Assembly (NCBI GenBank): GCA_009775125.1
Contig: VSPD01000054.1
Coordinates: forward strand, 1-18,206
DNA length: 18,206 nt
Reading direction: 5' to 3'
Source of the DNA: Muribaculaceae bacterium
GTDB taxonomy: Bacteria > Bacteroidota > Bacteroidia > Bacteroidales > Muribaculaceae
Shown one piece after another: positions 7,511 to 14,400 of the stretch. A program made the translations under genes and the position numbers. The notes below the pieces were generated by a model. The model did no database searches and was not told the DNA's origin. It was given only the letters and a program-made list of their open reading frames with translations. How positions within the stretch are numbered: position 1 is the stretch's first letter; each line of letters begins with the position of its first letter.

Positions 7511-7630
7511 AGCTTCGATTTACTTCGACTTATCTCGATTTATTTCGAGATAAGTCGATTTATTTCGATTTAAATCGATTTAAGCCGATTTAAATCGATT
7601 TATGCCGATTTATGTCGCCATAAATCGACT
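7511..7630. repeat. 12 x 10-bp tandem array in helical phase
   Basis: Twelve consecutive 10-bp units, consensus TAWNTCGATT, run without a single insertion or deletion. Every unit keeps CG at its sixth and seventh positions. The period is close to one DNA helical turn, so the CGA steps lie on one face. The array fills the gap between EF-G2 and the NagZ fusion gene and ends nine bases before the promoter box of the latter. A G/C hairpin (CCCCCC at 7495-7500, GGGGGG at 7504-7509) lies just left of it. Confidence 0.9.
7525..7558 (+). terminator. Perfect 14-bp hairpin downstream of EF-G2
   Basis: Inside the 10-bp array, TCGACTTATCTCGA (7525-7538) pairs perfectly with TCGAGATAAGTCGA (7545-7558) around the loop TTTATT. 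It follows the EF-G2 stop by 38 bases. It could end that transcript, but no uninterrupted T-run follows, and it may simply be a by-product of the repeat. Confidence 0.35.
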
Positions 7631-7638
7631 TTTTTTGT

Positions 7639-7646
7639 TACTTTTG
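7639..7646 (+). promoter_or_regulatory. -7 promoter box for the NagZ fusion operon
   Basis: TACTTTTG matches TAnnTTTG exactly and lies 28 bases before the start codon at 7675. No good TTG -33 element is present at the expected spacing; that region falls inside the last units of the 10-bp array, so the promoter may need an activator or use the array. Confidence 0.55.
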
Positions 7647-7674
7647 TGTCTCACTTCATAACCCCGCCCAGAAA

Positions 7675-10623
7675 ATGAACCTTCCTTTCCTTTGCCTGCT
7701 GCTATCGGCAATATCCGTTTTTTCCACCCAGGCGCGCGAGCGCGACCTTATCCTCGAGACACAGTCGGAGGAGTGCCGGGCGTGGGTCGACTCGGTCTAC
7801 AACGCCCTGTCGGAGCGCGACCGCGTGGCCCAGCTGCTATGCCCCAAGGTGAATCCCGCCGGCGGCGAGGCCTCGCGTGCCACCATCAAAAAATATGTGG
7901 GCACATGCCACGTGGGCGGCCTCCTCTTTTCCGAAGGCTCGGCCAAGGAATATGCCGAGATGACAAACTACGCCCAGAGCCTGGCGCGAGTGCCCGTGCT
8001 CATGACCTTCGACGGCGAATGGGGCCTGGCGATGCGCATCAAGACCGCCCCGCGCTTCCCCCACAACATGGCTCTCGGAGCGATACAAGATGAAAAACTG
8101 CTCTACGACTACGGCCGCGAGATGGCGCGCGAATGCCGCCTGATGGGCGTGCACGTCAACTTCGCCCCCGACGCCGACGTGAACTCCAACCCCGCCAACC
8201 CCGTGATAGGCTTCCGCTCCTTCGGCGAAGACCCCGCCCGCGTGGGCGCCCTCGCCTCTGCCTACGCCCGCGGCCTCGAAGACGGCGGAGTGCAGGCCGT
8301 GGCCAAGCATTTCCCCGGGCACGGCGACACCGACGTCGACTCCCACAAGGGCCTCCCCACCGTGGCACACTCGGCGGCGCGGTTCGACTCCATCGACCTC
8401 GTGCCCTTCCGCCAATTCATCAAAGACGGCGGCTCCGGCATAATGGTGGGCCACCTCGACGTGCCTGTGTTCGACCCCTCGGGCACGCCCGCGTCGCTCT
8501 CGCACAAAATCACCACGGGGCTGCTCAAAAATAAAATGCGCTTCCGCGGCCTTGTCTACACCGACGCCTTGGAGATGAAAGGAGCGCGTGTCGAAGGCAA
8601 GAACACCTGCGTGGCCGCCATCGAGGCCGGAGCCGAGATGCTCCTGTCGGGCCGCAACCCCGCCGCCGACATCGACGCCATCCTCGCCGCCGTGAAAGCC
8701 GGCAAAATCAAGCCCTCCGCCATCGAAGCCGCATGCCGCAAGGTGCTGGCTTACAAATACGTGCTTATCGGCCCCAAGGCCGCGCGAATCGACCTCAACC
8801 GCCTGTCGGCCCGCATAGCCTCGCCCGAGGCCGAGGCCGTAATCTCGCGCCTGGCCGACGCATCGGCCACCGCCCTGCGCAACAACGGCAATATCCTCCC
8901 CCTCGGCGACATAGCCACGCGCAAGATAGCCGTGGTAAACATCGGCTCGGGCACGGCCACCGCCGAATTCACCGCCATGTGCCGCAAATACGCCGCCGTC
9001 GACATCTTCGACGCCTCGGCAGGCATCCCCTCGCGGATAAAGGACTACGACGTGGTAATAGCCGCCGTCTTCACCGACTCGCAAGCCTCGCGCCAGGCCC
9101 TTGCCCGCCTCGACGGATGCCGCGCCCTGGTTGACGTGTTCTTCATCAACCCCTACAAGATGGCCAAATTCCGCGCCTCGCTCCCCCGGGCCGCCGCCAT
9201 CGTCACCGTCTACGACGACCTCGCCGCCACAGGCCGCGCGGCCGCCAAGGCCATCTTCGGCGGCATCAAGGTAGACGGTCGCCTGCCCGTGGCCCTGCGC
9301 GGCATAGCCCCGATGGGAGCCGGCGTCGACCTGCCCAAGACGCGCCTGGGCTACTCCACCCCGGCCGCCCAAGGCATGCGCCCCACGCTCACCGACAGCA
9401 TCGACGCCATAGTGGGCCGCGCCATGGCAGCCGGAGCCTTCCCCGGCGCCCAGGTGCTCGTGGCTCGCGGAGGCGACATTGTGGTCGACCGCAACTACGG
9501 CCACACCACCAAGAGCGGCCCCAAGGTCGACGGCTCCACCGTCTACGACCTCGCCTCCGTGTCCAAGGCCATCGGCACCCTCCCCGGCGTGATGAAAGCC
9601 TACGACCTGGGCCTGTTCTCCCTCGACGCCCCGGCCTCGAAAATCATACCCGGACTGCGCGTCGAAGGCAAAGCCGACATAACCCCGCGCCAGCTCCTCC
9701 ACCACGAGACGGGGATGCCCCCCTCGCTCGACATGTACGACCTGCTTTTCGACCCCGACTCCTACACCGGCAAACTCACCACGCGCCGCCGCGACAAAGC
9801 CCATACCATAAAAATCCAAAACCGCCTCTGGGGCAACACCGCCGCCCGCCTGCGCTCCGACCTGGTGTCGACAGCAAAAAAACCGGGCTTCGACATCGAG
9901 GCCGCCGCCCACCGCTACGTAGGCGCCGCCACCCTCGACACCATAATGGGCCGTATCTACAACGCCCCCCTGCGCTCCACGCGCAATTATCTATACTCCT
10001 GCCTCAACTTCTGCCTGCTCATGGATATGGAGCAACGCCTCACCGGCCAAAGCCACGACCGCTGGGTAGCCGACTCGATATGGACGCCCGCCGAAGCCAC
10101 CGGCCTGTGCTACCGCCCCCTGGCCCGCCACGCTCCCTCGAAGATAGCCCCCACCGAGCGCGACACCTACCTGCGCCGGCAGACCGTCCACGGCCACGTC
10201 CACGACGAGCTCGCCGCCTTCTCCGGAGGCGTGCAAGGCAACGCCGGCGTGTTCGGCTCGGCCACCGACATAGCGCGCATATGCCAGATGTGGCTCAACG
10301 GCGGCGAATATGCCGGCCGGCGCATCCTCTCGCCCGAGACAACGCGCCTGTTCACCACCGAGAAATCGCCCACATGCCGCCGCGGCCTGGGCTTCGACAA
10401 GCCCGACGCCGACCCCGACAACTCGCCCACCTGCGACGAGGCCGACCTCTCGGCCTACGGCCACCTCGGCTTCACCGGCACCGTATTTTGGGTCGACCCC
10501 GCCAACGACCTCATCTTCGTCTTCCTCACCAACCGCGTAAACCCCACGCGCGACAACGCCGCCTTCTCGCGCGCCAACGTCCGCCCCGAGCTTTTCCGCC
10601 AGGTCTACCTCTCGCTCCAATGA
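7675..10623 (+). CDS. Secreted NagZ-like GH3 fused to AmiE-like serine hydrolase
   Basis: This 982-residue protein starts with a signal peptide (residues 1-20, ending STQA), so it acts in the periplasm or beyond. Residues about 35-365 are a family 3 glycoside hydrolase of the beta-N-acetylglucosaminidase (NagZ) branch, with KHFPGHGDTDVDSHKGLP at 211-228 carrying the NagZ His-Asp motif and Asp297 (YTDALEMKGA) as nucleophile. A GH3 C-terminal domain follows to about 560. Residues about 570-982 are a class C beta-lactamase-fold hydrolase with SVSK (Ser628, Lys631), YSC (Tyr774) and GHLGFTG (929-935). In Bacillus subtilis the separate neighbours NagZ and AmiE remove GlcNAc and then the peptide from MurNAc-peptides, so the fusion probably does both steps of muropeptide turnover; the amidase activity is inferred. 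The gene overlaps the PAP2 gene by ATGA. Confidence 0.87.
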   Translation: MNLPFLCLLLSAISVFSTQARERDLILETQSEECRAWVDSVYNALSERDRVAQLLCPKVNPAGGEASRATIKKYVGTCHVGGLLFSEGSAKEYAEMTNYAQSLARVPVLMTFDGEWGLAMRIKTAPRFPHNMALGAIQDEKLLYDYGREMARECRLMGVHVNFAPDADVNSNPANPVIGFRSFGEDPARVGALASAYARGLEDGGVQAVAKHFPGHGDTDVDSHKGLPTVAHSAARFDSIDLVPFRQFIKDGGSGIMVGHLDVPVFDPSGTPASLSHKITTGLLKNKMRFRGLVYTDALEMKGARVEGKNTCVAAIEAGAEMLLSGRNPAADIDAILAAVKAGKIKPSAIEAACRKVLAYKYVLIGPKAARIDLNRLSARIASPEAEAVISRLADASATALRNNGNILPLGDIATRKIAVVNIGSGTATAEFTAMCRKYAAVDIFDASAGIPSRIKDYDVVIAAVFTDSQASRQALARLDGCRALVDVFFINPYKMAKFRASLPRAAAIVTVYDDLAATGRAAAKAIFGGIKVDGRLPVALRGIAPMGAGVDLPKTRLGYSTPAAQGMRPTLTDSIDAIVGRAMAAGAFPGAQVLVARGGDIVVDRNYGHTTKSGPKVDGSTVYDLASVSKAIGTLPGVMKAYDLGLFSLDAPASKIIPGLRVEGKADITPRQLLHHETGMPPSLDMYDLLFDPDSYTGKLTTRRRDKAHTIKIQNRLWGNTAARLRSDLVSTAKKPGFDIEAAAHRYVGAATLDTIMGRIYNAPLRSTRNYLYSCLNFCLLMDMEQRLTGQSHDRWVADSIWTPAEATGLCYRPLARHAPSKIAPTERDTYLRRQTVHGHVHDELAAFSGGVQGNAGVFGSATDIARICQMWLNGGEYAGRRILSPETTRLFTTEKSPTCRRGLGFDKPDADPDNSPTCDEADLSAYGHLGFTGTVFWVDPANDLIFVFLTNRVNPTRDNAAFSRANVRPELFRQVYLSLQ

Positions 10624-11597
10624 CCCGCCGCTTGCTAATATTGCTTGCCGCCGCCCTGCTGTGGCTCACCGCCCGCTGCGAGCTGCCGTCGGACACAATC
10701 CGCCTGGGCCAAACCCGGTGGCAGCGCACAGCCGTGACCTTAGGCGTGCGCATGGCGCTGAACTCGGGCATCACCGCGTCGTTGAAGCACTATGTCGACA
10801 AGACACGCCCCGACGGCTCCGACCGCCGCTCCTTCCCCTCGCGCCACTCGCTGTGGGCCTTCTCAATCGGAGGCACCGTCACCTGCCGCCTTGCCGCCCG
10901 CTCGCCCTGGTGGGGCGTGGCGTCGCAAGCCGCCGCCTCGGCCGTGGGCTTCCAGCGCGTAATCGACCGCCGCCACTACCCCGAGGACGTGCTCGCCGGA
11001 GCGGCCATCGGCATAGCCGACAACGCCGTGGCCAACATCGTGGCCTCGCTCATCTTCGGCCCCGCCAACCCCTTCCCCGGCTGGCGCGCCACCTCCAACA
11101 CACTCAGCCGCTCGCTGTCGGCGTCCACCGGCATCGACCTGCCCCTGCGCCACGACTGGGGCTCGGTTCACATCGGCCCCTCGCTCCTGTCGGAAGTCAC
11201 ATTCACCCTGCCCATGTCGGCCCGGTGGGGTTTCACAGCCTCGGCCGCCCTGCGCTCGGCTCCGGTGAGCCTGCGGGGGAAAGAAGCCCCGGCTGTCGGC
11301 GTGGCAAGCGGCATCTCGGCGCAAATCGGCGCAGTGGCCTCCACCTCGTTCGGAGGCTCGCCCCTGGCCTTGGCAGGATTTGCCGCGGCAGGCTATCTCC
11401 ACCGCTTGGGCGTCGACGGCGCGGACATACGCCGCTCGTCGTACATAGCCACCGCCGGCGCCGACCTCTCGCTCACGCTCACTCCCGCCTTTGCCCTGGG
11501 CCTGCGCCCGGCCATGACGCTGTCGGCCTCCCCCGTCAAAGGCTACTCCCCGCTTGCATCCACATCAATATCGATATATTCAAGAGCAAACTTTTAA
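10620..11597 (+). CDS. PAP2-family phosphatase with C-terminal beta-barrel-like region
   Basis: This 325-residue protein begins with a hydrophobic signal segment (residues 1-19). The three PAP2 phosphatase motifs are present: KHYVDKTRP (56-64), PSRHS (73-77, with Arg in place of the usual Gly of PSGH), and R113...H119...D123 in QRVIDRRHYPED. The phosphatase core ends near residue 150. The rest (about 175-325) consists of alternating short strands such as WGFTASAALRS, GISAQIGAVAST and ADLSLTLTPAFALGLRP, and the chain ends in Phe, as outer-membrane barrels do. Likely substrates are lipid or isoprenoid phosphates, but this is inference. It is co-transcribed with the NagZ fusion through an ATGA overlap, which suggests a role in envelope or peptidoglycan recycling. 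The core has few classic transmembrane helices. Confidence 0.75.
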   Translation: MTRRLLILLAAALLWLTARCELPSDTIRLGQTRWQRTAVTLGVRMALNSGITASLKHYVDKTRPDGSDRRSFPSRHSLWAFSIGGTVTCRLAARSPWWGVASQAAASAVGFQRVIDRRHYPEDVLAGAAIGIADNAVANIVASLIFGPANPFPGWRATSNTLSRSLSASTGIDLPLRHDWGSVHIGPSLLSEVTFTLPMSARWGFTASAALRSAPVSLRGKEAPAVGVASGISAQIGAVASTSFGGSPLALAGFAAAGYLHRLGVDGADIRRSSYIATAGADLSLTLTPAFALGLRPAMTLSASPVKGYSPLASTSISIYSRANF

Positions 11598-11792
11598 TAA
11601 GTAGATGTTAAAAATTAACAGACAATATATTCGAGATGATTTTTGAGGCGATTTCTTCCGAGGAGGAAGGAGCGTAGCGAGCTACGTGACTGACGATGAG
11701 GAAGAAAGCGGCCAAAAAGCATCCGAAGATATGGCTGTTGAAATGAAACAACATCTGCTTGTAAATATAAATTAATTTTTAACATCTACTTA
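11598..11792. mobile_element. MITE-like element with 21-bp perfect terminal inverted repeats
   Basis: A 195-bp segment begins directly after the PAP2 stop codon. Its first 21 bases (TAAGTAGATGTTAAAAATTA plus A) are the exact reverse complement of its last 21 (11772-11792). An inner pair of imperfect arms (11617-11659 and 11700-11739) can extend the fold into a long hairpin, capped by small hairpins such as GTAGCGAGCTAC. A degenerate copy of the terminal motif (AACATCTGCTT) lies inside at 11750-11760. No coding frame of note is present. The right end stops 12 bases before a small gene. I see no clear target-site duplication, so transposition is inferred; a structured regulatory RNA is the alternative. 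Confidence 0.7.
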
Positions 11793-11804
11793 AAATTTAA
11801 CATC

Positions 11805-11975
11805 ATGTCAAATACAAAAATCCCCGGCCTTAGCTTCTCGCTCAAACGCGCCGTAGGCATCACAGCCGCAAAACGCAAAATATCCAAGGCCACCGGCATC
11901 CCCACCACACGCGCCGGCGTAGAGCGCAAAATAGGCGGCGCCATCACCTCTCTCATCTTCGGCAAGAAAAAATAA
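11805..11975 (+). CDS. Small basic conserved protein, 56 residues
   Basis: The frame starts MSNTKIPGLSFSLKRAVGI and ends SLIFGKKK. It holds 13 Lys/Arg and one acidic residue (Glu40), so it is very basic and could bind nucleic acid, ribosome or membrane. The pattern PGLSFSLKRAVGITAAKRK followed by GIPTTRAGVERKIG resembles small Bacteroidales proteins I have seen with no assigned function. Codon choice (GCC, CGC, ATC, ACC) matches surrounding genes, which supports real translation. It lies between the MITE-like element, 12 bases upstream, and the second REPIN-like palindrome, 45 bases downstream. No promoter box or ribosome-binding site is clear. No function is claimed. Confidence 0.72.
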   Translation: MSNTKIPGLSFSLKRAVGITAAKRKISKATGIPTTRAGVERKIGGAITSLIFGKKK

Positions 11976-12020
11976 CATCCTCCGGCAAACATTTTGGCAC
12001 AGTATTTGCTTATACTACAT

Positions 12021-12102
12021 GTAGGGACGCACGGCTCGTGCGTCCGCGCCTCATCATTGATTCGCCCCCCTTTTATCGGACGCACGGGCCGTGCGTCCCT
12101 AC
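12021..12102. repeat. Second REPIN-like double palindrome (GTAG...CTAC)
   Basis: Two 26-nt units (12021-12046 and 12077-12102) are inverted around a 30-nt spacer. Each begins GTAGGGACGCACG read inward and forms its own 9-bp stem with a 3-nt loop (GGACGCACG, GCT, CGTGCGTCC). The unit length, the GTAG head and the loop position equal those of the element at 2855, though the stem sequence differs, so they look like two subfamilies of one design. It ends 12 bases before the start codon of the TPR gene and would form a strong hairpin in its leader if transcribed. Confidence 0.82.
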
Positions 12103-12114
12103 ACCCTTGACAAC

Positions 12115-14286
12115 ATGATTTCAAAGCAGCTCAATACTTTCCAAAACGCCATACAGGCCCTGGTGGAGCAGCACCGCCCCGCCGAGGCCATCGACGCCCT
12201 GCGCCGAAAAATAGCCGAGGCCATGCCCACGCGCCGCGACAAGGCCACCTACGCCTCGATGCTCGCGCGCCTCGACACCCTCGACACCAACTACACCTAC
12301 CTGCTCAACTTCCTGGCATCGGGAGTGGCCGACCCAGGCCGCGAAAACGTCTACCGCTCGATACTCGCCGGCATACTCGCCGTGACAGAACACCTGGTCG
12401 TGGCCGAACGCACCGCCGACGAGCACTCGGCCTATTGCAGCACACGCCGCACCCTGGCCATGCGCCCCGGCCCCTCGATAGCCGCCATGCTCGGCCAAAT
12501 CGCCGACGAGCCCGACCGCGCCCGCGCCGAGCAGCTGCGCTCCGACCTGTTCATGCGCCTGTGGACTCAATTCCCCCTCCCCGCCTCCGACGCCGAAGCC
12601 CTGGCCGCTTGCTTCCGCGAGCAATCGGCCGACCACGCCACACGCTCGCTCGCCGTGTCGGCCACGATGCTCGGGCTGCTCGAGCAATTCGACGAACGCC
12701 GCCTCGCCGTGCTGGTCGACGCCTACACCGCCGACGCCGACCTGCGCATAAAGGCCGCCGCCATTATATCGATACTCATTGCCCTGTGGCGATTTGGCAG
12801 CCACCCCATATCGGCCAAGATGAAAGCGCGCATCGACGCGGCCGCCGACACCCCAGGCTGGCACTCCCACCTCAAAGCGGCCTACCTCGAGCTGATACGC
12901 GCCCGCGACACCGAGCGCATCAACCGCAAGATGCGCGACGAGATACTCCCCCGCATGATGAACCTGCGCCCCGACATCCTCGAGAAAATAAACGACGGCT
13001 CCATCGACCCCGCCGACATCGAAGGCTTGCAGGAAAACCCCCAGTGGCAAGACCTGCTCGACAAATCGGGCATCTCCGACCGCCTCAAAGAACTCACCGA
13101 GATACAGCTCGAAGGAGGCGACGTGATGATGAGCACATTCGCCGGACTCAAGCAATTCCCATTCTTTGCCACCATAAGCAACTGGTTCCTGCCCTTCGAC
13201 CCCGCCCACACTGCCGTGGCCGACGCCGCAGGCCAAGCCGGAGTCCTCGCCTCGCTGCTCAACTCGGCGCCCACCATGTGCGACAACGACAAATATTCCT
13301 CCATGCTCGCCATGGCCACCCTCCCACAGGCCCAGCGCGACATGATGGCCGCCAACTTCCGCGGCCAGGAGCAAAACATAGCAGAAGCCATGCGCACCAT
13401 CGACGCCGAACTCGAGCCCGAGCAATTCCGCCGGTTCCTCAACATCCACACCCAGAACCTCAACCGCTTCTTCAAGCTCTCTCCCCACCACGCCGACTTC
13501 GCCGACCCCTTCGCCTCCACCATCAACCTTCTGAACGTGCCCGCGCTCTCGGCCGACTTCGACGACGCCGAACTGGTGGCCGTGGTGGCCGAATTCTACT
13601 TCAAGCTCGGATACTACGACGACGCCTTCGACATGTTCTCGCGCCTCGACACCATAGCCGCCCCCGACGCCGCCCGATACCAGAAAATGGGCTACTGCAT
13701 GGAAAAAACCTCCCGCCCCGGCCGTGCCGCCGACCTCTACCGCCGCGCCGAGATATTCGACCCAGAGTCGCTGTGGACCCTGCGCCGTCTGGCCGCCGTG
13801 TTGCGCGCCGCCGGCCAAGCCGACGAAGCCCTCGAAGCCTACCGCCGCCTGGCCCAAAAGCAGCCCGACGACACCCGCACGGCCCTCCTCCTTGGCTACT
13901 GCCTGATGGAAAAAGGCCTCTACGAAGAAGCCATAGCCCAATTCTACAAAGTCGACTTCCTCGACGACAAGACCCACAAGGCATGGCGCCCCTTGGCATG
14001 GACGCTCTTCCTGGCCCGCGACTTCGACCGCGCCGACCAATACTACCGCAAAATCCTCTCCGACGCCCCCCGTTCCAACGACTACCTCAACATGGGCCAC
14101 GTGGCCCTGGCCCGGGCCGACATCCGCGAGGCCGTCAACTTCTACCGCCTCGCCGTCGACACCTCCGACGCCCGCTCCCTCGACCTGCGCTCGGCCTTCG
14201 CCGCCGACGCCAGCGCCCTCGACGCCGCCGGAGTCGACCCCCTCCTTCCCCCGCTCGTGGCCGACGCCGTGACCCGCTGCCGATAA
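12115..14286 (+). CDS. Large tetratricopeptide-repeat protein of unknown function
   Basis: This 723-residue protein has no signal peptide or membrane segment and should be cytosolic. The ATG at 12115 (MISKQLNTFQNAIQAL) was chosen; an in-frame GTG at 12091 lies inside the REPIN-like palindrome and is unlikely. The first 480 residues are helical with HEAT-like stretches (for example RSLAVSATMLGLLEQFDERR) and a conserved-looking central segment around NDGSIDPADIEGLQENPQW. Residues about 483-690 contain at least five TPR units (FYFKLGYYDDAFDMFSRL, RYQKMGYCMEKTSRPGRA, GYCLMEKGLYEEAIAQFYK, LFLARDFDRADQYYRKIL, MGHVALARADIREAVNFY). TPRs bind proteins, so a scaffold or chaperone-like role is plausible, but no partner is indicated by the neighbours. 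Confidence 0.8.
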   Translation: MISKQLNTFQNAIQALVEQHRPAEAIDALRRKIAEAMPTRRDKATYASMLARLDTLDTNYTYLLNFLASGVADPGRENVYRSILAGILAVTEHLVVAERTADEHSAYCSTRRTLAMRPGPSIAAMLGQIADEPDRARAEQLRSDLFMRLWTQFPLPASDAEALAACFREQSADHATRSLAVSATMLGLLEQFDERRLAVLVDAYTADADLRIKAAAIISILIALWRFGSHPISAKMKARIDAAADTPGWHSHLKAAYLELIRARDTERINRKMRDEILPRMMNLRPDILEKINDGSIDPADIEGLQENPQWQDLLDKSGISDRLKELTEIQLEGGDVMMSTFAGLKQFPFFATISNWFLPFDPAHTAVADAAGQAGVLASLLNSAPTMCDNDKYSSMLAMATLPQAQRDMMAANFRGQEQNIAEAMRTIDAELEPEQFRRFLNIHTQNLNRFFKLSPHHADFADPFASTINLLNVPALSADFDDAELVAVVAEFYFKLGYYDDAFDMFSRLDTIAAPDAARYQKMGYCMEKTSRPGRAADLYRRAEIFDPESLWTLRRLAAVLRAAGQADEALEAYRRLAQKQPDDTRTALLLGYCLMEKGLYEEAIAQFYKVDFLDDKTHKAWRPLAWTLFLARDFDRADQYYRKILSDAPRSNDYLNMGHVALARADIREAVNFYRLAVDTSDARSLDLRSAFAADASALDAAGVDPLLPPLVADAVTRCR

Positions 14287-14296
14287 TAATTCCGTA

Positions 14297-14320
14297 TAAT
14301 TTTTCACGTAATTTTTCACG
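14297..14320. repeat. 12-bp tandem duplication in an AT-rich gap
   Basis: TAATTTTTCACG occurs twice in direct succession (14297-14308, 14309-14320). It is followed by a run of TTAATTA-like words to about 14365. This AT-rich 114-bp gap separates the TPR gene from the serine hydrolase and probably holds its promoter, although no TAnnTTTG box is visible. Confidence 0.7.
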
Positions 14321-14400
14321 TTAATTATCGTTAATTAATCATTAATTCCAAAATTAACGCTTAATTTATGGCCATTAACGTAAAAAAAAATCCCATGATA

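Noticed and set aside
7511..7630. CRISPR array
   Set aside because: Units are 10 bp with no spacers and no cas gene is near, so this is a simple tandem repeat.
12091..12114. GTG start for the TPR gene
   Set aside because: It would place the N-terminus inside the palindromic repeat. The ATG at 12115 starts the helical protein cleanly.
12121..14319. 732-residue open frame on the minus strand opposite the TPR gene
   Set aside because: It is rich in Gly, Val, His and Glu with no domain, and mirrors the codon bias of the real plus-strand gene. The same applies to minus-strand frames at 5309-7108 and 7837-9912.
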